From positions 23,197 to 87,196 of the forward strand of contig JALSJN010000018.1 of assembly GCA_026989335.1 (NCBI GenBank): 64,000 bases of DNA, written 5' to 3'. The translations under genes and the position numbers were made by a program. Under the pieces are notes generated by a model. The model had not been told where the DNA came from. It saw only the letters and a list, made by a program, of their open reading frames with translations, and made no database searches. This DNA is from Thiotrichaceae bacterium. GTDB lineage: Bacteria; Pseudomonadota; Gammaproteobacteria; Thiotrichales; Thiotrichaceae. Below, one piece after another: positions 21,516 to 31,819 of this stretch. The stretch's first letter is position 1. Every line of letters starts with the position of its first letter.

Positions 21516-22778
21516 TTATGAACCCCATATTTCTATAACATTGGATACTACCAGAAAAGAGCCAAAAACAACTACTTTATCTTTGTTTTTACAGTCTTTT
21601 TTTAGGCTTTGGACAGCTTCAGAAAAACACTCATGTGGAATTACTTTTGATTTAATATTGGCGCTCTTCATTATTTGGGTTAACGCTTTTGTTGTTATTC
21701 CGCGTGAGCCTTCAAGACTTACAATATGCCACTCGTCTATCTGTTTATTCATTATTGATAAAACTTGCTTGATGTCTTTATCTTTTAACATAGAAAAGAG
21801 CGCGAAGGTTTTTCCCTTGGTTGGCTTTTCATCAAGATACATTGATAGTGCTAATGCAGAATGCGGGTTATGTGCTACATCAACGAGCCAGTCGGGGGAT
21901 GAATGAATAAGCTGCAGACGACCCATGATAGTAGCCTTTTTAAGTCCTGCTTTAATCGACTCGATTGATACGGGAAGATGTTTAGATAGTGACTGTAACC
22001 CTGCAATGACTGTGGCTGCGTTATTCAATTGAAACTCACCCTTTAAAGTGGGTAGAGGTAACTGATAGTGTCTTTTATTGCTTTTCCATGTCCATGTAGT
22101 ATTTGCATGGTTTTGAAAAGAAAAATCCCTATTTATTTGATGTAAGGTGGCTTTAACCTTTAGCGCTATGGACTTAATTGAATCGGGTGGGTCAGGGTCG
22201 CCACAAATCACGGGTGTATCTGCCCGCATAATACCTGCTTTTTCTTTGCCGATAGCCTCGCGTTCATTTCCGAGCCAGCTCTCATGATCTATGGCTATAC
22301 TGGTGATGATTGCTAGCGAGGTGTCCCATAAATTGGCGGCATCTAGTCTGCCGCCTAAGCCTACTTCAAGAATCACCACGTCGACTTTTTGTTGATTAAA
22401 AATAAGCATGGCTGCGAGCGTGCCAAATTCAAAATAACTTAAACTAATGTCTTTGCGGGCATTATCAATTTCTTTAAATGCCGTGATGATTTGTGCATCG
22501 CTAGCTCTGATGCCTGATAGCTTTATTCGTTCGTTATAGTGGATGAGATGAGGGGAGGTGTAACTGCCAGTGGTGTAACCCTCTGCGATTAAAATCGCCT
22601 CTAAAAAAGCTACGCTTGAACCTTTACCATTGGTGCCAGCAACGGTAATGATTGGAAAGCTAGGGCTTAACACGTCAAGTCTTTCAGCAACTTGATGAAT
22701 TCGAGCTAAGCCAAGGTCGATCTCGGTGGGGTGTAAATTTTCTTGCCAATTAAGCCAATCATCTAAGGTTTTTTTCAT
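21516..22778 (-). CDS. folC: bifunctional folylpolyglutamate synthase/dihydrofolate synthase
   Basis: VAGTNGKGSSVAFLEAIL...GSYTSPHLIHYNERI...LEVGLGGRLDAANLWD...VDVAHNPHSA. Confidence 0.95.
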   Translation of the reverse strand: MKKTLDDWLNWQENLHPTEIDLGLARIHQVAERLDVLSPSFPIITVAGTNGKGSSVAFLEAILIAEGYTTGSYTSPHLIHYNERIKLSGIRASDAQIITAFKEIDNARKDISLSYFEFGTLAAMLIFNQQKVDVVILEVGLGGRLDAANLWDTSLAIITSIAIDHESWLGNEREAIGKEKAGIMRADTPVICGDPDPPDSIKSIALKVKATLHQINRDFSFQNHANTTWTWKSNKRHYQLPLPTLKGEFQLNNAATVIAGLQSLSKHLPVSIESIKAGLKKATIMGRLQLIHSSPDWLVDVAHNPHSALALSMYLDEKPTKGKTFALFSMLKDKDIKQVLSIMNKQIDEWHIVSLEGSRGITTKALTQIMKSANIKSKVIPHECFSEAVQSLKKDCKNKDKVVVFGSFLVVSNVIEIWGS

Positions 22779-22824
22779 AGTTGAGTGTTTTTTATATGGG
22801 GCTTGTCGCTAACTGAATATGGCG

Positions 22825-23790
22825 TTATTTCTTTTCAGCGTCTTTGTCAGCACCAGCCACTTCTATCTTTGCCTCTTTAGGAACGGGCTTTGGGCTAGGA
22901 ATAGCGTCAACTTCTTGCATATTTGCGGGGCGTGGTTTGTGGGTGAGCATGCAGAGAAGGTCAACAATTTCTTGACGTAATTCTTGGCGTGGGATAATAC
23001 GGTCTACCGCACCTTTTTCTATTAAAAATTCACTTCGTTGAAAACCTTCGGGGAGTGTCTCGCCAACTGTTTGCTCTATAACACGGGGCCCTGCAAAGCC
23101 GATTAGTGCCTTAGGTTCGGCAATAATAACATCACCTAACATGGCAAAGCTGGCTGAAACACCACCCATAGTGGGGTCGGTTAAGACTGATATAAAGGGT
23201 AAACCAGCGTCAGAAAGTTTCGTCAGTGAAGCACTGGTTTTAGCCATTTGCATGAGTGAGAAAAGGGCTTCTTGCATGCGTGCTCCACCACTGGCGGAAA
23301 ACACAATATAAGGTATTTTAGCTTGAATCGCTGCATTCACACCTTGCACGAATCGCTCGCCCACCACAGAACCCATCGAACCACCCATAAAGCGAAAATC
23401 AAAAGCTGCTGAGATTAATGGTACGCCATGTACTTGGCCTTTGATGACGATCAACGCATCTTTTTCGCCGGTTGATTTTTGGGCAGCGCTTAGGCGGTCT
23501 TTATATTTTTTGCTGTCTTTAAACTTTAAAATGTCAATGGGTGTTACATTGGCAGCGATTTCTTCACGGTTTTCTTTATCTAGAAAATAGTCGAGACGCT
23601 TGCGTCCACTAATGCGTTCATGGTGATAACACTTTGGGCAGACTTCTAAATTTATTTCTAAATCAGCTTTGTAGAGAACTGTTTTACAAGCAGGGCACTT
23701 ATGCCATAAGCCCTCTGGGATTGATTTCTTTTTTGCCGTTGTGACATCGGTACGAATACGTAACGGAATTAAATTTTCAAACCAACTCAT
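22825..23790 (-). CDS. accD: acetyl-CoA carboxylase carboxyltransferase subunit beta
   Basis: [33 protein letters not shown] zinc finger; [23 protein letters not shown]. Confidence 0.97.
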   Translation of the reverse strand: MSWFENLIPLRIRTDVTTAKKKSIPEGLWHKCPACKTVLYKADLEINLEVCPKCYHHERISGRKRLDYFLDKENREEIAANVTPIDILKFKDSKKYKDRLSAAQKSTGEKDALIVIKGQVHGVPLISAAFDFRFMGGSMGSVVGERFVQGVNAAIQAKIPYIVFSASGGARMQEALFSLMQMAKTSASLTKLSDAGLPFISVLTDPTMGGVSASFAMLGDVIIAEPKALIGFAGPRVIEQTVGETLPEGFQRSEFLIEKGAVDRIIPRQELRQEIVDLLCMLTHKPRPANMQEVDAIPSPKPVPKEAKIEVAGADKDAEKK

Positions 23791-23838
23791 AATAAAATCC
23801 TACTATTTTTGGTGCAACATAGCTCAAATGTATGTCAA

Positions 23839-24642
23839 TTATGCATCCATTGCTTGGCGCATTGAAGTTAAAAGCGCAGTTATTTCATGGGTGATTGTAT
23901 CAGCATCATCAATATTGTTTTCAATAATTTTTACAATGGCACTACCGACGATAACGCCGTCCGAAACTGCAGACACGGCTCTGGCACTTGCTGCATCTTT
24001 TATGCCGAAACCAACAGCTACTGGCATGGATGCGATAGATCTAATACGCTCAACGCGTTCAGCAACCTCGCTAACATTTAATGTACTGGAACCTGTTACA
24101 CCTTTCAATGAAACATAATAGAGAAAGCCACTGCCTGAATCTGATATTTTTTTGATGCGTGCATCGGTAGTGGTAGGTGAAAGTAAATAGATAGGATCTA
24201 TTCCAGCTTCATTTAGTATTGGTACAAGTTCGCTACTTTCTTCAGGTGGGAGGTCTACGGTGAGTAGTGCGTCAATGCCTGCTGCTTTTGCTTTATCGGC
24301 AAATGTTTGGTAGCCCATCGCTTCGACAGGGTTTAAGTAACCCATAAAAATTATTGGCGTTTCATTATCTTTTTGGCGGAATTCTGTAGTCATTGCGATT
24401 ACATTATTAAGGCTGGTGTGATGGATAAGAGCGCGCTCACAAGCCAGCTGAATGGTTGGGCCATCCGCCATAGGGTCTGAAAAAGGTATCCCTAACTCGA
24501 TCATATCAGCGCCTGCTTTAACCATTGCGTGCATCAGCGGTACAGTAATAGAGGGATTCGAATCGCCCGCAGTAATATAGGGGATGAGCGCTTTTTTGCC
24601 TTTATTGTTTAAGTCTGCAAAGCATTGTGTTATTCGACTCAT
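23839..24642 (-). CDS. trpA: tryptophan synthase alpha chain
   Basis: [14 protein letters not shown]...[26 protein letters not shown]...[12 protein letters not shown]. Confidence 0.97.
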   Translation of the reverse strand: MSRITQCFADLNNKGKKALIPYITAGDSNPSITVPLMHAMVKAGADMIELGIPFSDPMADGPTIQLACERALIHHTSLNNVIAMTTEFRQKDNETPIIFMGYLNPVEAMGYQTFADKAKAAGIDALLTVDLPPEESSELVPILNEAGIDPIYLLSPTTTDARIKKISDSGSGFLYYVSLKGVTGSSTLNVSEVAERVERIRSIASMPVAVGFGIKDAASARAVSAVSDGVIVGSAIVKIIENNIDDADTITHEITALLTSMRQAMDA

Positions 24643-25901
24643 AATTTGATTCCTTCGCGTGCCGCAATGGTGTTGATGTCTTTGTCGCCACGTCCAGATA
24701 GATTAACAATGATTTGTTGGTCACTCGTCATAGTCGGTGCGAGTTTCATGGCATAAGCAAGTGCATGGCTGCTTTCTAAAGCTGGGATAATTCCTTCGAT
24801 ACGCGTGAGTGAGTGAAATGCTTGCATCGCTTCATCATCAGTAACCGCCACATAGTTAGCACGTCCGATGTCTTTTAGAAAACAATGTTCAGGGCCCACG
24901 CCAGGGTAATCTAAACCTGCTGAAATAGAATGTGGTTCAATTACTTGGCCATCATCATCCGCCATTAGATACATGCGGTTGCCGTGTAAAACCCCTGGTT
25001 TTGCCGTGCATAAGGGGGCAGCATGTTCGCCTGTTTCTAGGCCATGGCCAGCAGCTTCTACACCATAAATATCCACGTCTAAATCAGCTAAAAACTCATG
25101 AAATAGGCCGATAGCGTTTGAACCTCCACCAATACAGGCGACTAGTGCATCAGGCAGGCGACCTGTTTGTTTGAGTGATTGTTGTTTGGCTTCGCGGCCA
25201 ATTATAGTTTGAAAATCACGTACCATTTCAGGGTAAGGGTGCGGGCCTGCGACGGTGCCGATGCAATAAAAAGTATCATCGACGTTGGTTACCCAGTCAC
25301 GCATGGCTTCGTTTAAAGCATCCTTAAGCGTTTTTGAGCCCGACGTGACGGGGCGAACTTCTGCACCTAAAAGCTTCATACGGTAAACATTGGGTGCTTG
25401 GCGCGCGACATCGACCTCGCCCATATAAACCACACACTCTAAGCCTAGGCGTGCGGCAATAGTTGCTGTTGCTACACCATGTTGACCTGCACCGGTTTCT
25501 GCAATGATACGGGGTTTCCCCATGTGTTTGGCTAACAATGCTTGTCCAATGGTATTGTTGATTTTATGCGCACCGGTGTGGTTTAAATCTTCACGTTTTA
25601 AGTAAATTTGTGCGCCACCGAGTTCGTTTGACCAACGTTGAGCATGATAAAGTGGGCTAGGGCGACCGACGTAATGTCGTAGATCATTATCAAAATCAGC
25701 TTGAAATTGTTGATCATTTTTCAAATGATTGTAAGCAATTTCTAATTCTTCAATAGCATCCATTAGGGTTTCGGGCGCAAAGCGACCCCCATAAATACCG
25801 AAGTGCCCCTGTTTGTCGGGAAATGCGCTCCAATCGACGCTGGTCAAATCTACATTACTAAGATCTAGCCTATTTAAATCATTGTTTATCGTACTCGGCA
25901 C
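24639..25901 (-). CDS. trpB: tryptophan synthase beta chain
   Basis: [51 protein letters not shown]...[14 protein letters not shown]. Confidence 0.98.
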   Translation of the reverse strand: MPSTINNDLNRLDLSNVDLTSVDWSAFPDKQGHFGIYGGRFAPETLMDAIEELEIAYNHLKNDQQFQADFDNDLRHYVGRPSPLYHAQRWSNELGGAQIYLKREDLNHTGAHKINNTIGQALLAKHMGKPRIIAETGAGQHGVATATIAARLGLECVVYMGEVDVARQAPNVYRMKLLGAEVRPVTSGSKTLKDALNEAMRDWVTNVDDTFYCIGTVAGPHPYPEMVRDFQTIIGREAKQQSLKQTGRLPDALVACIGGGSNAIGLFHEFLADLDVDIYGVEAAGHGLETGEHAAPLCTAKPGVLHGNRMYLMADDDGQVIEPHSISAGLDYPGVGPEHCFLKDIGRANYVAVTDDEAMQAFHSLTRIEGIIPALESSHALAYAMKLAPTMTSDQQIIVNLSGRGDKDINTIAAREGIKL

Positions 25902-26529
25902 GTCTTACCTCATCCATTAATTGGTTAATCATTTGTTGGTCTTTTATTCCGGGTGCGCTTTCAACACCGCTGCTTAAGTCCATGCCATAAACATCGGTTT
26001 GTTGAATGGCTTGCGCAATATTTGTAGGGTTTAATCCGCCTGCCAAAATGATGGGTTTTGGGTAGTCTTTTGGTACATCATTCCAATCAAATGTTTCCCC
26101 TGTGCCACCTGCTTTTCCCATGTCGTGGCTATCGACTAAAAAGCCTTTTGCATCGTGATACTGATTAGCGTACTCAGTAAAGCTGGTTGAGTTACGGTTT
26201 TTCATTGCTACTGCTTTAATATAAGGTCGGTTAAATGATGCGCAATACTCAGGCGTTTCTGAACCATGAAATTGTAACAAATCAAGTGGTACAGCATCCA
26301 GTACTGAGTGCACAAAACCTTCGCTGGTATCCATAAATAACCCAACGGAAGCAATGAAGGGCGGAAGCGCAGCACAAATCTGGCTAGCTTGATGAATGCT
26401 TACGTTACGTGGGCTTTTAGCATAAAAAACCAGCCCAATAGCATCACCACCTGCTTGGCTTACATGCAGCGCATCTTCAATGCAAGTGATGCCGCAGATT
26501 TTGACACGCATTTTGACAGGAGTTTTCAT
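25879..26529 (-). CDS. trpF: phosphoribosylanthranilate isomerase
   Basis: [37 protein letters not shown]...[15 protein letters not shown]...[16 protein letters not shown]. Confidence 0.95.
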   Translation of the reverse strand: MKTPVKMRVKICGITCIEDALHVSQAGGDAIGLVFYAKSPRNVSIHQASQICAALPPFIASVGLFMDTSEGFVHSVLDAVPLDLLQFHGSETPEYCASFNRPYIKAVAMKNRNSTSFTEYANQYHDAKGFLVDSHDMGKAGGTGETFDWNDVPKDYPKPIILAGGLNPTNIAQAIQQTDVYGMDLSSGVESAPGIKDQQMINQLMDEVRRAEYDKQ

Positions 26530-26665
26530 GAGGGGAAAGGTAGCACAGGAAGAACAAACTATGAAGCGACAGAGTGCCTGAATATTTAAAAGTACAGTTG
26601 CAATGATTAGTTTGTCGCGTATATTGGGTGCTTTATTGACTTTTTAAGACCGAAGGAGAGAGATT

Positions 26666-26926
26666 ATGGCGTTATGGGTACTATTGGTTTGGCTGGTTGT
26701 TGGTTTAATAATAGGCTTTGTAACACGCCAAATATTTAAACGTAAGTCAGGCTTCGGTATGGTCGGTGACGGTATTTTAGGTGCTGCAGGAGGGGTTATT
26801 GGAGGCTACTTAGTGGCTTTAACCGCGATTGGAAGTACTTTGGGTGGGTTGATTCTAACCATTGCCTCAGCAATAGCGTGTGCGATGCTAGTGACTTGGA
26901 GCACCAAGTTTATTACTCAAGCTTAA
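26666..26926 (+). CDS. GlsB/YeaQ/YmgE-like membrane protein
   Basis: Small Gly-rich membrane protein GMVGDGILGAAGGVIGGYL. Confidence 0.75.
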   Translation: MALWVLLVWLVVGLIIGFVTRQIFKRKSGFGMVGDGILGAAGGVIGGYLVALTAIGSTLGGLILTIASAIACAMLVTWSTKFITQA

Positions 26927-26936
26927 GTTAGTTAGA

Positions 26937-27526
26937 GTGTTAAAAAAGATGAAAGAGCAGCAGAAAAGTTTTTTTGAAAAAATGGGTGAAATACTAAACT
27001 CTCCTTTGCCTGGAACTATGCATAGCCCCGCTGAACCTTCAGAGGCATCTGCTACTAACAATACAGATCAAATTAATGAAAATGATGGCTCTTTGTTGGC
27101 TCGTATTAAAGATATTCTTAATACGCCCTTACCTGGTAGCAAGAAATCTGGTAGCGATAATTTAACGGATCAGATAGTAGACTTAGAGAAAAAGCCGATT
27201 GAAATAACCGATGCAGATTACCCGAAAACTGGTGGGAAACAGACTGGGCTACGTTCAAAGCACATCAAGATCAAGACCGTAAGGGTTTGACGATGAAGCA
27301 ACAAATGGATCAATCAAACTTTGCTCAATATCAAACACAAGAGCGTGAGCAGTTTGAGGCATACCAAACAAGTGAATTCGAGTTATTTCAAGCTCAACAG
27401 CAAGCCAAGTTAGTTTGGATTCAGGAGCAACAATTAAAACAAACTATCGGTGGTGAAGTGGTAGGTATGCTTCCTCCTGCGCCTCCGGTAGCGCCATTAG
27501 CGCCTAAGGCGCCAACCCCACCTTAG
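26937..27526 (+). pseudogene. hypothetical repeat-containing protein split by an apparent frameshift (ORFs 26937-27290 and 27287-27526)
   Basis: The second ORF's frame continues upstream of its start as ...PENWWETDWATFKAHQDQDRKGLTMKQQMDQSNFAQYQTQEREQFEAYQTSEFELF, extending its F-x-x-(Y/H)-Q repeat into the region the first ORF reads in another frame. Confidence 0.55.
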
Positions 27527-27547
27527 CCTTGACTAGCATACTAAAAA

Positions 27548-28339
27548 GTGAACTTATATACTGCTGCATATCAATGTTTAATGATAAAAGATGTTACAAA
27601 AAAACGTCTTTGTGTCGATGCGTTACTATCTGATTGGGATAATAATTTGCTCAATCGAGAGCAAGCTGAGCTTGTACAAATTGAGGTGCCAGGCCGCCCA
27701 GAAAAACCAGAATTACTGCCACACGCTCAATTAAAACAACGTAAATTAGGATCCGAACTTGGGCGTGCTATGCTGATTCATGCTATTGCTCATATTGAGT
27801 TTAATGCCATTAACTTAGCCTTGGATGCAGTCTACCGTTTTCGCGAACTACCTGATCAATATTGTGCCGATTGGCTAAAGGTTGCCTCCGAAGAGTCGTA
27901 TCATTTTTCATTATTAGAGCAACGGCTTCATGATTTAGGTTATCAATATGGGGATTTTCCCGCACATAATGGTTTGTGGGAAATGGTTTTAAAAACTGAT
28001 CACGATGTGATGATACGTATGGCTTTAGTACCTAGAGTACTAGAAGCGCGGGGCTTGGATGTGACACCTGCGATGATGAAGCGCCTCGAAAAAGTGGGTG
28101 ACTCCAAAACCGTTAAAGCCTTAGAAATAATCTTACGCGATGAAATAGGACATGTAGCCATTGGTTCTTATTGGTTTAAGCAATCTTGTGAGCAACGTGG
28201 TTTAAACTCAGAAAAGACATTTCGTGATTTATTAAACACTTATATGGGTGGCATGCTACGCGGTCCTTTTCATACCGAAGCTCGACTCAAAGCAGGCTTT
28301 AGTCAGAAAGAAATCGATGAACTGGTTAAATTGACTTAA
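27548..28339 (+). CDS. DUF455 family ferritin-like protein
   Basis: LIHAIAHIEFNAINLALDAVYRFRELP...EESYHFSLLEQRLHDLGY...RDEIGHVAIGSYWF; carboxylate/His motifs of a ferritin-like fold; GTG start. Confidence 0.85.
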   Translation: MNLYTAAYQCLMIKDVTKKRLCVDALLSDWDNNLLNREQAELVQIEVPGRPEKPELLPHAQLKQRKLGSELGRAMLIHAIAHIEFNAINLALDAVYRFRELPDQYCADWLKVASEESYHFSLLEQRLHDLGYQYGDFPAHNGLWEMVLKTDHDVMIRMALVPRVLEARGLDVTPAMMKRLEKVGDSKTVKALEIILRDEIGHVAIGSYWFKQSCEQRGLNSEKTFRDLLNTYMGGMLRGPFHTEARLKAGFSQKEIDELVKLT

Positions 28340-28399
28340 AAATAGAATCTCATGGTATACTTTTTAACCATTTATTCCTTCATTAAAATAACTGACTTC

Positions 28400-29737
28400 A
28401 TGAAAATAGCACTTTATAAACAATCAATTCTTTTGCTTTTAACAGTGTTTTCGAGTGTTTTTTCAACTCATGCTTACGCTGAGGTCGACAATTCATTTTT
28501 AATGAATGAAATCGCGTTAAGGTCAGCAAAATCAGGGCTCTCTGTTTCAGAGGGTGGGGGCTCACTGGGTTCAAAGCCGAGTAAGTCTTCTATCGTGGAT
28601 TTTTTAAAAAGTTCTAATGATGATTTTGAAAAAGCGACTAGCTTAAAAGCTAAAACGGATGAAGGTTTTACGCAGCGTTCTGCAACGCGGGATTTATCAG
28701 GGAGTAATAATAAACCCTCAAGAATAGATCAAATTTCAGCTACAGGGAAGTACCGTAAAAAAAGTGATGAAAAAAGGGGTAGTAATGAAATTAAAAAAAC
28801 TGAAACCATTAAAACTAGTTCTATAAGTTCTCCTGAGAGCGACCTAGCAGCTGAGAAACCTAAAACTAAACTATTGGATAAAAAAACCTCTAGAAAGTCA
28901 TCTAAAAAGAAAGGTAAAAGGGTGCGCTATTGTTTAGGCGGTAGTTTTAAGGCATTAGAAAAAAAGATGAAGCAGTATGATGCACCCATTACAAAATACA
29001 GTAAAAAATATGGTGTTTCAAAAGCTTTAATCCAAGCTGTGATAACGGCAGAGAGTTGTTGGAATCCCAAAGCACTTTCTCCTGTAGGTGCGCAAGGCCT
29101 TATGCAGTTAATGCCGGCTACGGCCAAACGTTTCGGTGTTACACAGCGCTATAACCCTGATTTAAACATAAAAGCAGGTACTAACTATTTGAAATTCTTA
29201 ACAAAATATTTCAAAAAAGATATGGTTAAAGTCATTGCAGCCTACAATGCAGGTGAAGGTGCGGTTAATAAATACAAAGGGGTTCCGCCCTATAAAGAAA
29301 CGAAACACTATGTGAAAAAAGTAGCAACGCTTTATAAGCTTTATAATAATAATGGTAGTGTGTTAACCGCTGAGGCATTTAAAGCATCATTATTAAGAAT
29401 GCATTTGCCAACAACACCTGAAGAGATACGTAGAATAATATTTGTGCCGCAGGTCATGCCGTCATCACGCTTTAGTCCTTATAAAAACCGTTTAAGAAAT
29501 ATAGCACGAGGAAACTGCGCCAATAGAACTAGCACACGTCTCAAGCAATCTACCGAAGTAGAAGGCGGGGACGGTATTTGGCAAAGAATATACAATGCTA
29601 GTGCAGGTGAAACACTAACGCACGTTATGTATAAAACGGGTGTTCATAAATTAAAAATCGCTCAAATGAATGGTATTCGACCAAGAACAAAATTAAAAAT
29701 GGGGCAACGCTTATTAGTTTGGGAGTGTCGAAAATAG
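28400..29737 (+). CDS. lytic murein transglycosylase with C-terminal LysM-like region
   Basis: Signal peptide; SLT motif ITAESCWNPKALSPVGAQGLMQLMPATAKRFGV...IAAYNAGEGAV; C-terminal LysM-like GETLTHVMYKTGVHKLKIAQMNGIRPRTKLKMGQRLLV. Start set at ATG 28400. Confidence 0.9.
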   Translation: MKIALYKQSILLLLTVFSSVFSTHAYAEVDNSFLMNEIALRSAKSGLSVSEGGGSLGSKPSKSSIVDFLKSSNDDFEKATSLKAKTDEGFTQRSATRDLSGSNNKPSRIDQISATGKYRKKSDEKRGSNEIKKTETIKTSSISSPESDLAAEKPKTKLLDKKTSRKSSKKKGKRVRYCLGGSFKALEKKMKQYDAPITKYSKKYGVSKALIQAVITAESCWNPKALSPVGAQGLMQLMPATAKRFGVTQRYNPDLNIKAGTNYLKFLTKYFKKDMVKVIAAYNAGEGAVNKYKGVPPYKETKHYVKKVATLYKLYNNNGSVLTAEAFKASLLRMHLPTTPEEIRRIIFVPQVMPSSRFSPYKNRLRNIARGNCANRTSTRLKQSTEVEGGDGIWQRIYNASAGETLTHVMYKTGVHKLKIAQMNGIRPRTKLKMGQRLLVWECRK

Positions 29738-29900
29738 GTTGGTTGCCTATAAATTGACCACTCGTAAGAATTACAGCTTATTTTGTAAATGTTTATTAGA
29801 AAATAAAGTTTTTTTATTCTAATATAGGGTGTTACTAAAAAAACTTTAGTATGATTAATATGAAAAGTATTTATCAACCTTGTTATCAGAGAAAAATAAA

Positions 29901-31586
29901 ATGAGACCAGCAAGAGTCATTCTGAATGCAAAATCACCGCTAATCAACACACCTGCATGGTTAGCGTTACAAGAGCATTATAATAAAACTAAAAAAGATC
30001 ACATGCTTGACCTGTTTGAGGAAGACCCTAAACGTTTCGAAAACTTCTCAATTGAATTTAAAGACATGCTTTTGGATTACTCCAAAAACCGTGTAACAAA
30101 AAAAACCATGACGTTGCTTTTCGACTTGGCTAAACAAGCTAAAGTTGAAGAATGGCGCGACCGTATGTTTGCGGGTGAAAAAATAAATACGACGGAAGGG
30201 CGCGCTGTTTTGCATACTGCGTTACGCAATCGTTCTGATAAACCCATTTTTGTCGATGATGAAAATGTCATGCCTAAGGTTAATGCTGAGTTAGAAAAGG
30301 CACGTATATTTTCGGAAAAAGTGCGTAGTGGTCAATGGATTGGCTATGCCGGTTTACCTATCACCGATGTGGTGAATATTGGTATCGGTGGTTCGGATCT
30401 TGGGCCGAATATGGTTTGCCGTGCGCTATCCCCCTATAAACATAATAATATTCGAGTGCATTTTGTATCAAATGTCGATGGCTCACACATTGAGCAAATG
30501 TTAGGGAAACTTCGCCCTGAGACAACCTTATTTATTATCGCATCAAAAACTTTCACGACACAAGAAACGATCACCAATGCAAATACCGCAAAAAAATGGT
30601 TTATGAGTGGTACTGGTCGTGTAACCGAAGACGACATATCAAAACACTTTGTGGCGGTATCTACCAATGCGAAAAAAGTCACTGAGTTTGGTATTGATAC
30701 TGCCAATATGTTTGAATTTTGGGACTGGGTTGGGGGGCGTTACTCATTGTGGTCCACGGTTGGGCTTGCGAGCATAATCTACGTTGGCATGGCTAACTTT
30801 AAGAAAATGCTTGAAGGTGCGCATGAAATGGATACTCACTTTAAGGAAGCGCCTTTAGATGAAAATATCCCCGTAATACTGGCCATGTTGGGTGTTTGGT
30901 ATGGTAACTTTTACGGTGCTGAGTCGAGTGCTGTATTGCCTTACGATCATTATTTACGTTTGTTGCCCGCCTATCTTGAGCAAGCGGATATGGAAAGTAA
31001 CGGTAAATCAGTTGATAGAGAAGGGCTGCAAACAACCTATTCGACCGGTAAAGTTATTTGGGGTGCAGAAGGCATAAATGGCCAACACGCTTTTTATCAA
31101 TTACTTCATCAAGGGACGCGTTTAATTCCGACTGATTTTATTGCTTCGGTTCAATCACACAATGATCATGAGCATCACAGTGATATTTTGGCATCAAATT
31201 TTCTAGCCCAAACAGAGGCTTTGATGCGCGGTCGTAATATTGAAGAAACCCGCGAACAACTTAAAAAGTCTGGTGTTGAGCTGCATAAAGCTGAAAATCG
31301 TTTGCCTCATATGATTTTTGAAGGTAACCAACCCAGTAACTCGATAGTAATTAAGAAGCTTACACCGCGTGCCTTAGGTCGGCTAATAGCGATGTACGAG
31401 CATAAAATATTCGTACAAGGGATAGTTTGGAACTTAAACTCTTATGATCAATGGGGTGTGGAGCTGGGTAAAAACCTTGCAAAAAACATATTAGAAGAAT
31501 TAGACTCGGGTAAAAACATTCACTCCCATGATAGTTCTACAAAAGGTTTATTAGACTGGTATCGCGCTAATAAAAAAACTCTTTGA
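29901..31586 (+). CDS. pgi: glucose-6-phosphate isomerase
   Basis: [22 protein letters not shown]...[19 protein letters not shown]...[17 protein letters not shown]...[13 protein letters not shown]. Start set at ATG 29901. Confidence 0.97.
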   Translation: MRPARVILNAKSPLINTPAWLALQEHYNKTKKDHMLDLFEEDPKRFENFSIEFKDMLLDYSKNRVTKKTMTLLFDLAKQAKVEEWRDRMFAGEKINTTEGRAVLHTALRNRSDKPIFVDDENVMPKVNAELEKARIFSEKVRSGQWIGYAGLPITDVVNIGIGGSDLGPNMVCRALSPYKHNNIRVHFVSNVDGSHIEQMLGKLRPETTLFIIASKTFTTQETITNANTAKKWFMSGTGRVTEDDISKHFVAVSTNAKKVTEFGIDTANMFEFWDWVGGRYSLWSTVGLASIIYVGMANFKKMLEGAHEMDTHFKEAPLDENIPVILAMLGVWYGNFYGAESSAVLPYDHYLRLLPAYLEQADMESNGKSVDREGLQTTYSTGKVIWGAEGINGQHAFYQLLHQGTRLIPTDFIASVQSHNDHEHHSDILASNFLAQTEALMRGRNIEETREQLKKSGVELHKAENRLPHMIFEGNQPSNSIVIKKLTPRALGRLIAMYEHKIFVQGIVWNLNSYDQWGVELGKNLAKNILEELDSGKNIHSHDSSTKGLLDWYRANKKTL

Positions 31587-31819
31587 GTACACTTAACTCA
31601 TAACAACCGGCTGATTTATGGTTTTCTTGACCACTAATAATATAAATAATACCTGTCACCCTCACTTATCTGTAAGACCTTAGCAAAACTGTATACTTTC
31701 TATACAAACTACACGTTGAAAAAAAGACTGTACACGAGTTAAAAATAAGTACGATGTTGTTAATTATGTGTGTGTACTGCTTTCTAAAAACATTAAAGAG
31801 TCAGAGCTTTATATAGATT

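Noticed and set aside
31640-31660. Shared string AATAATACCTGTC here and near 57545
   Set aside because: Thirteen AT-rich bases shared between two unrelated leaders; could easily be chance without further copies.
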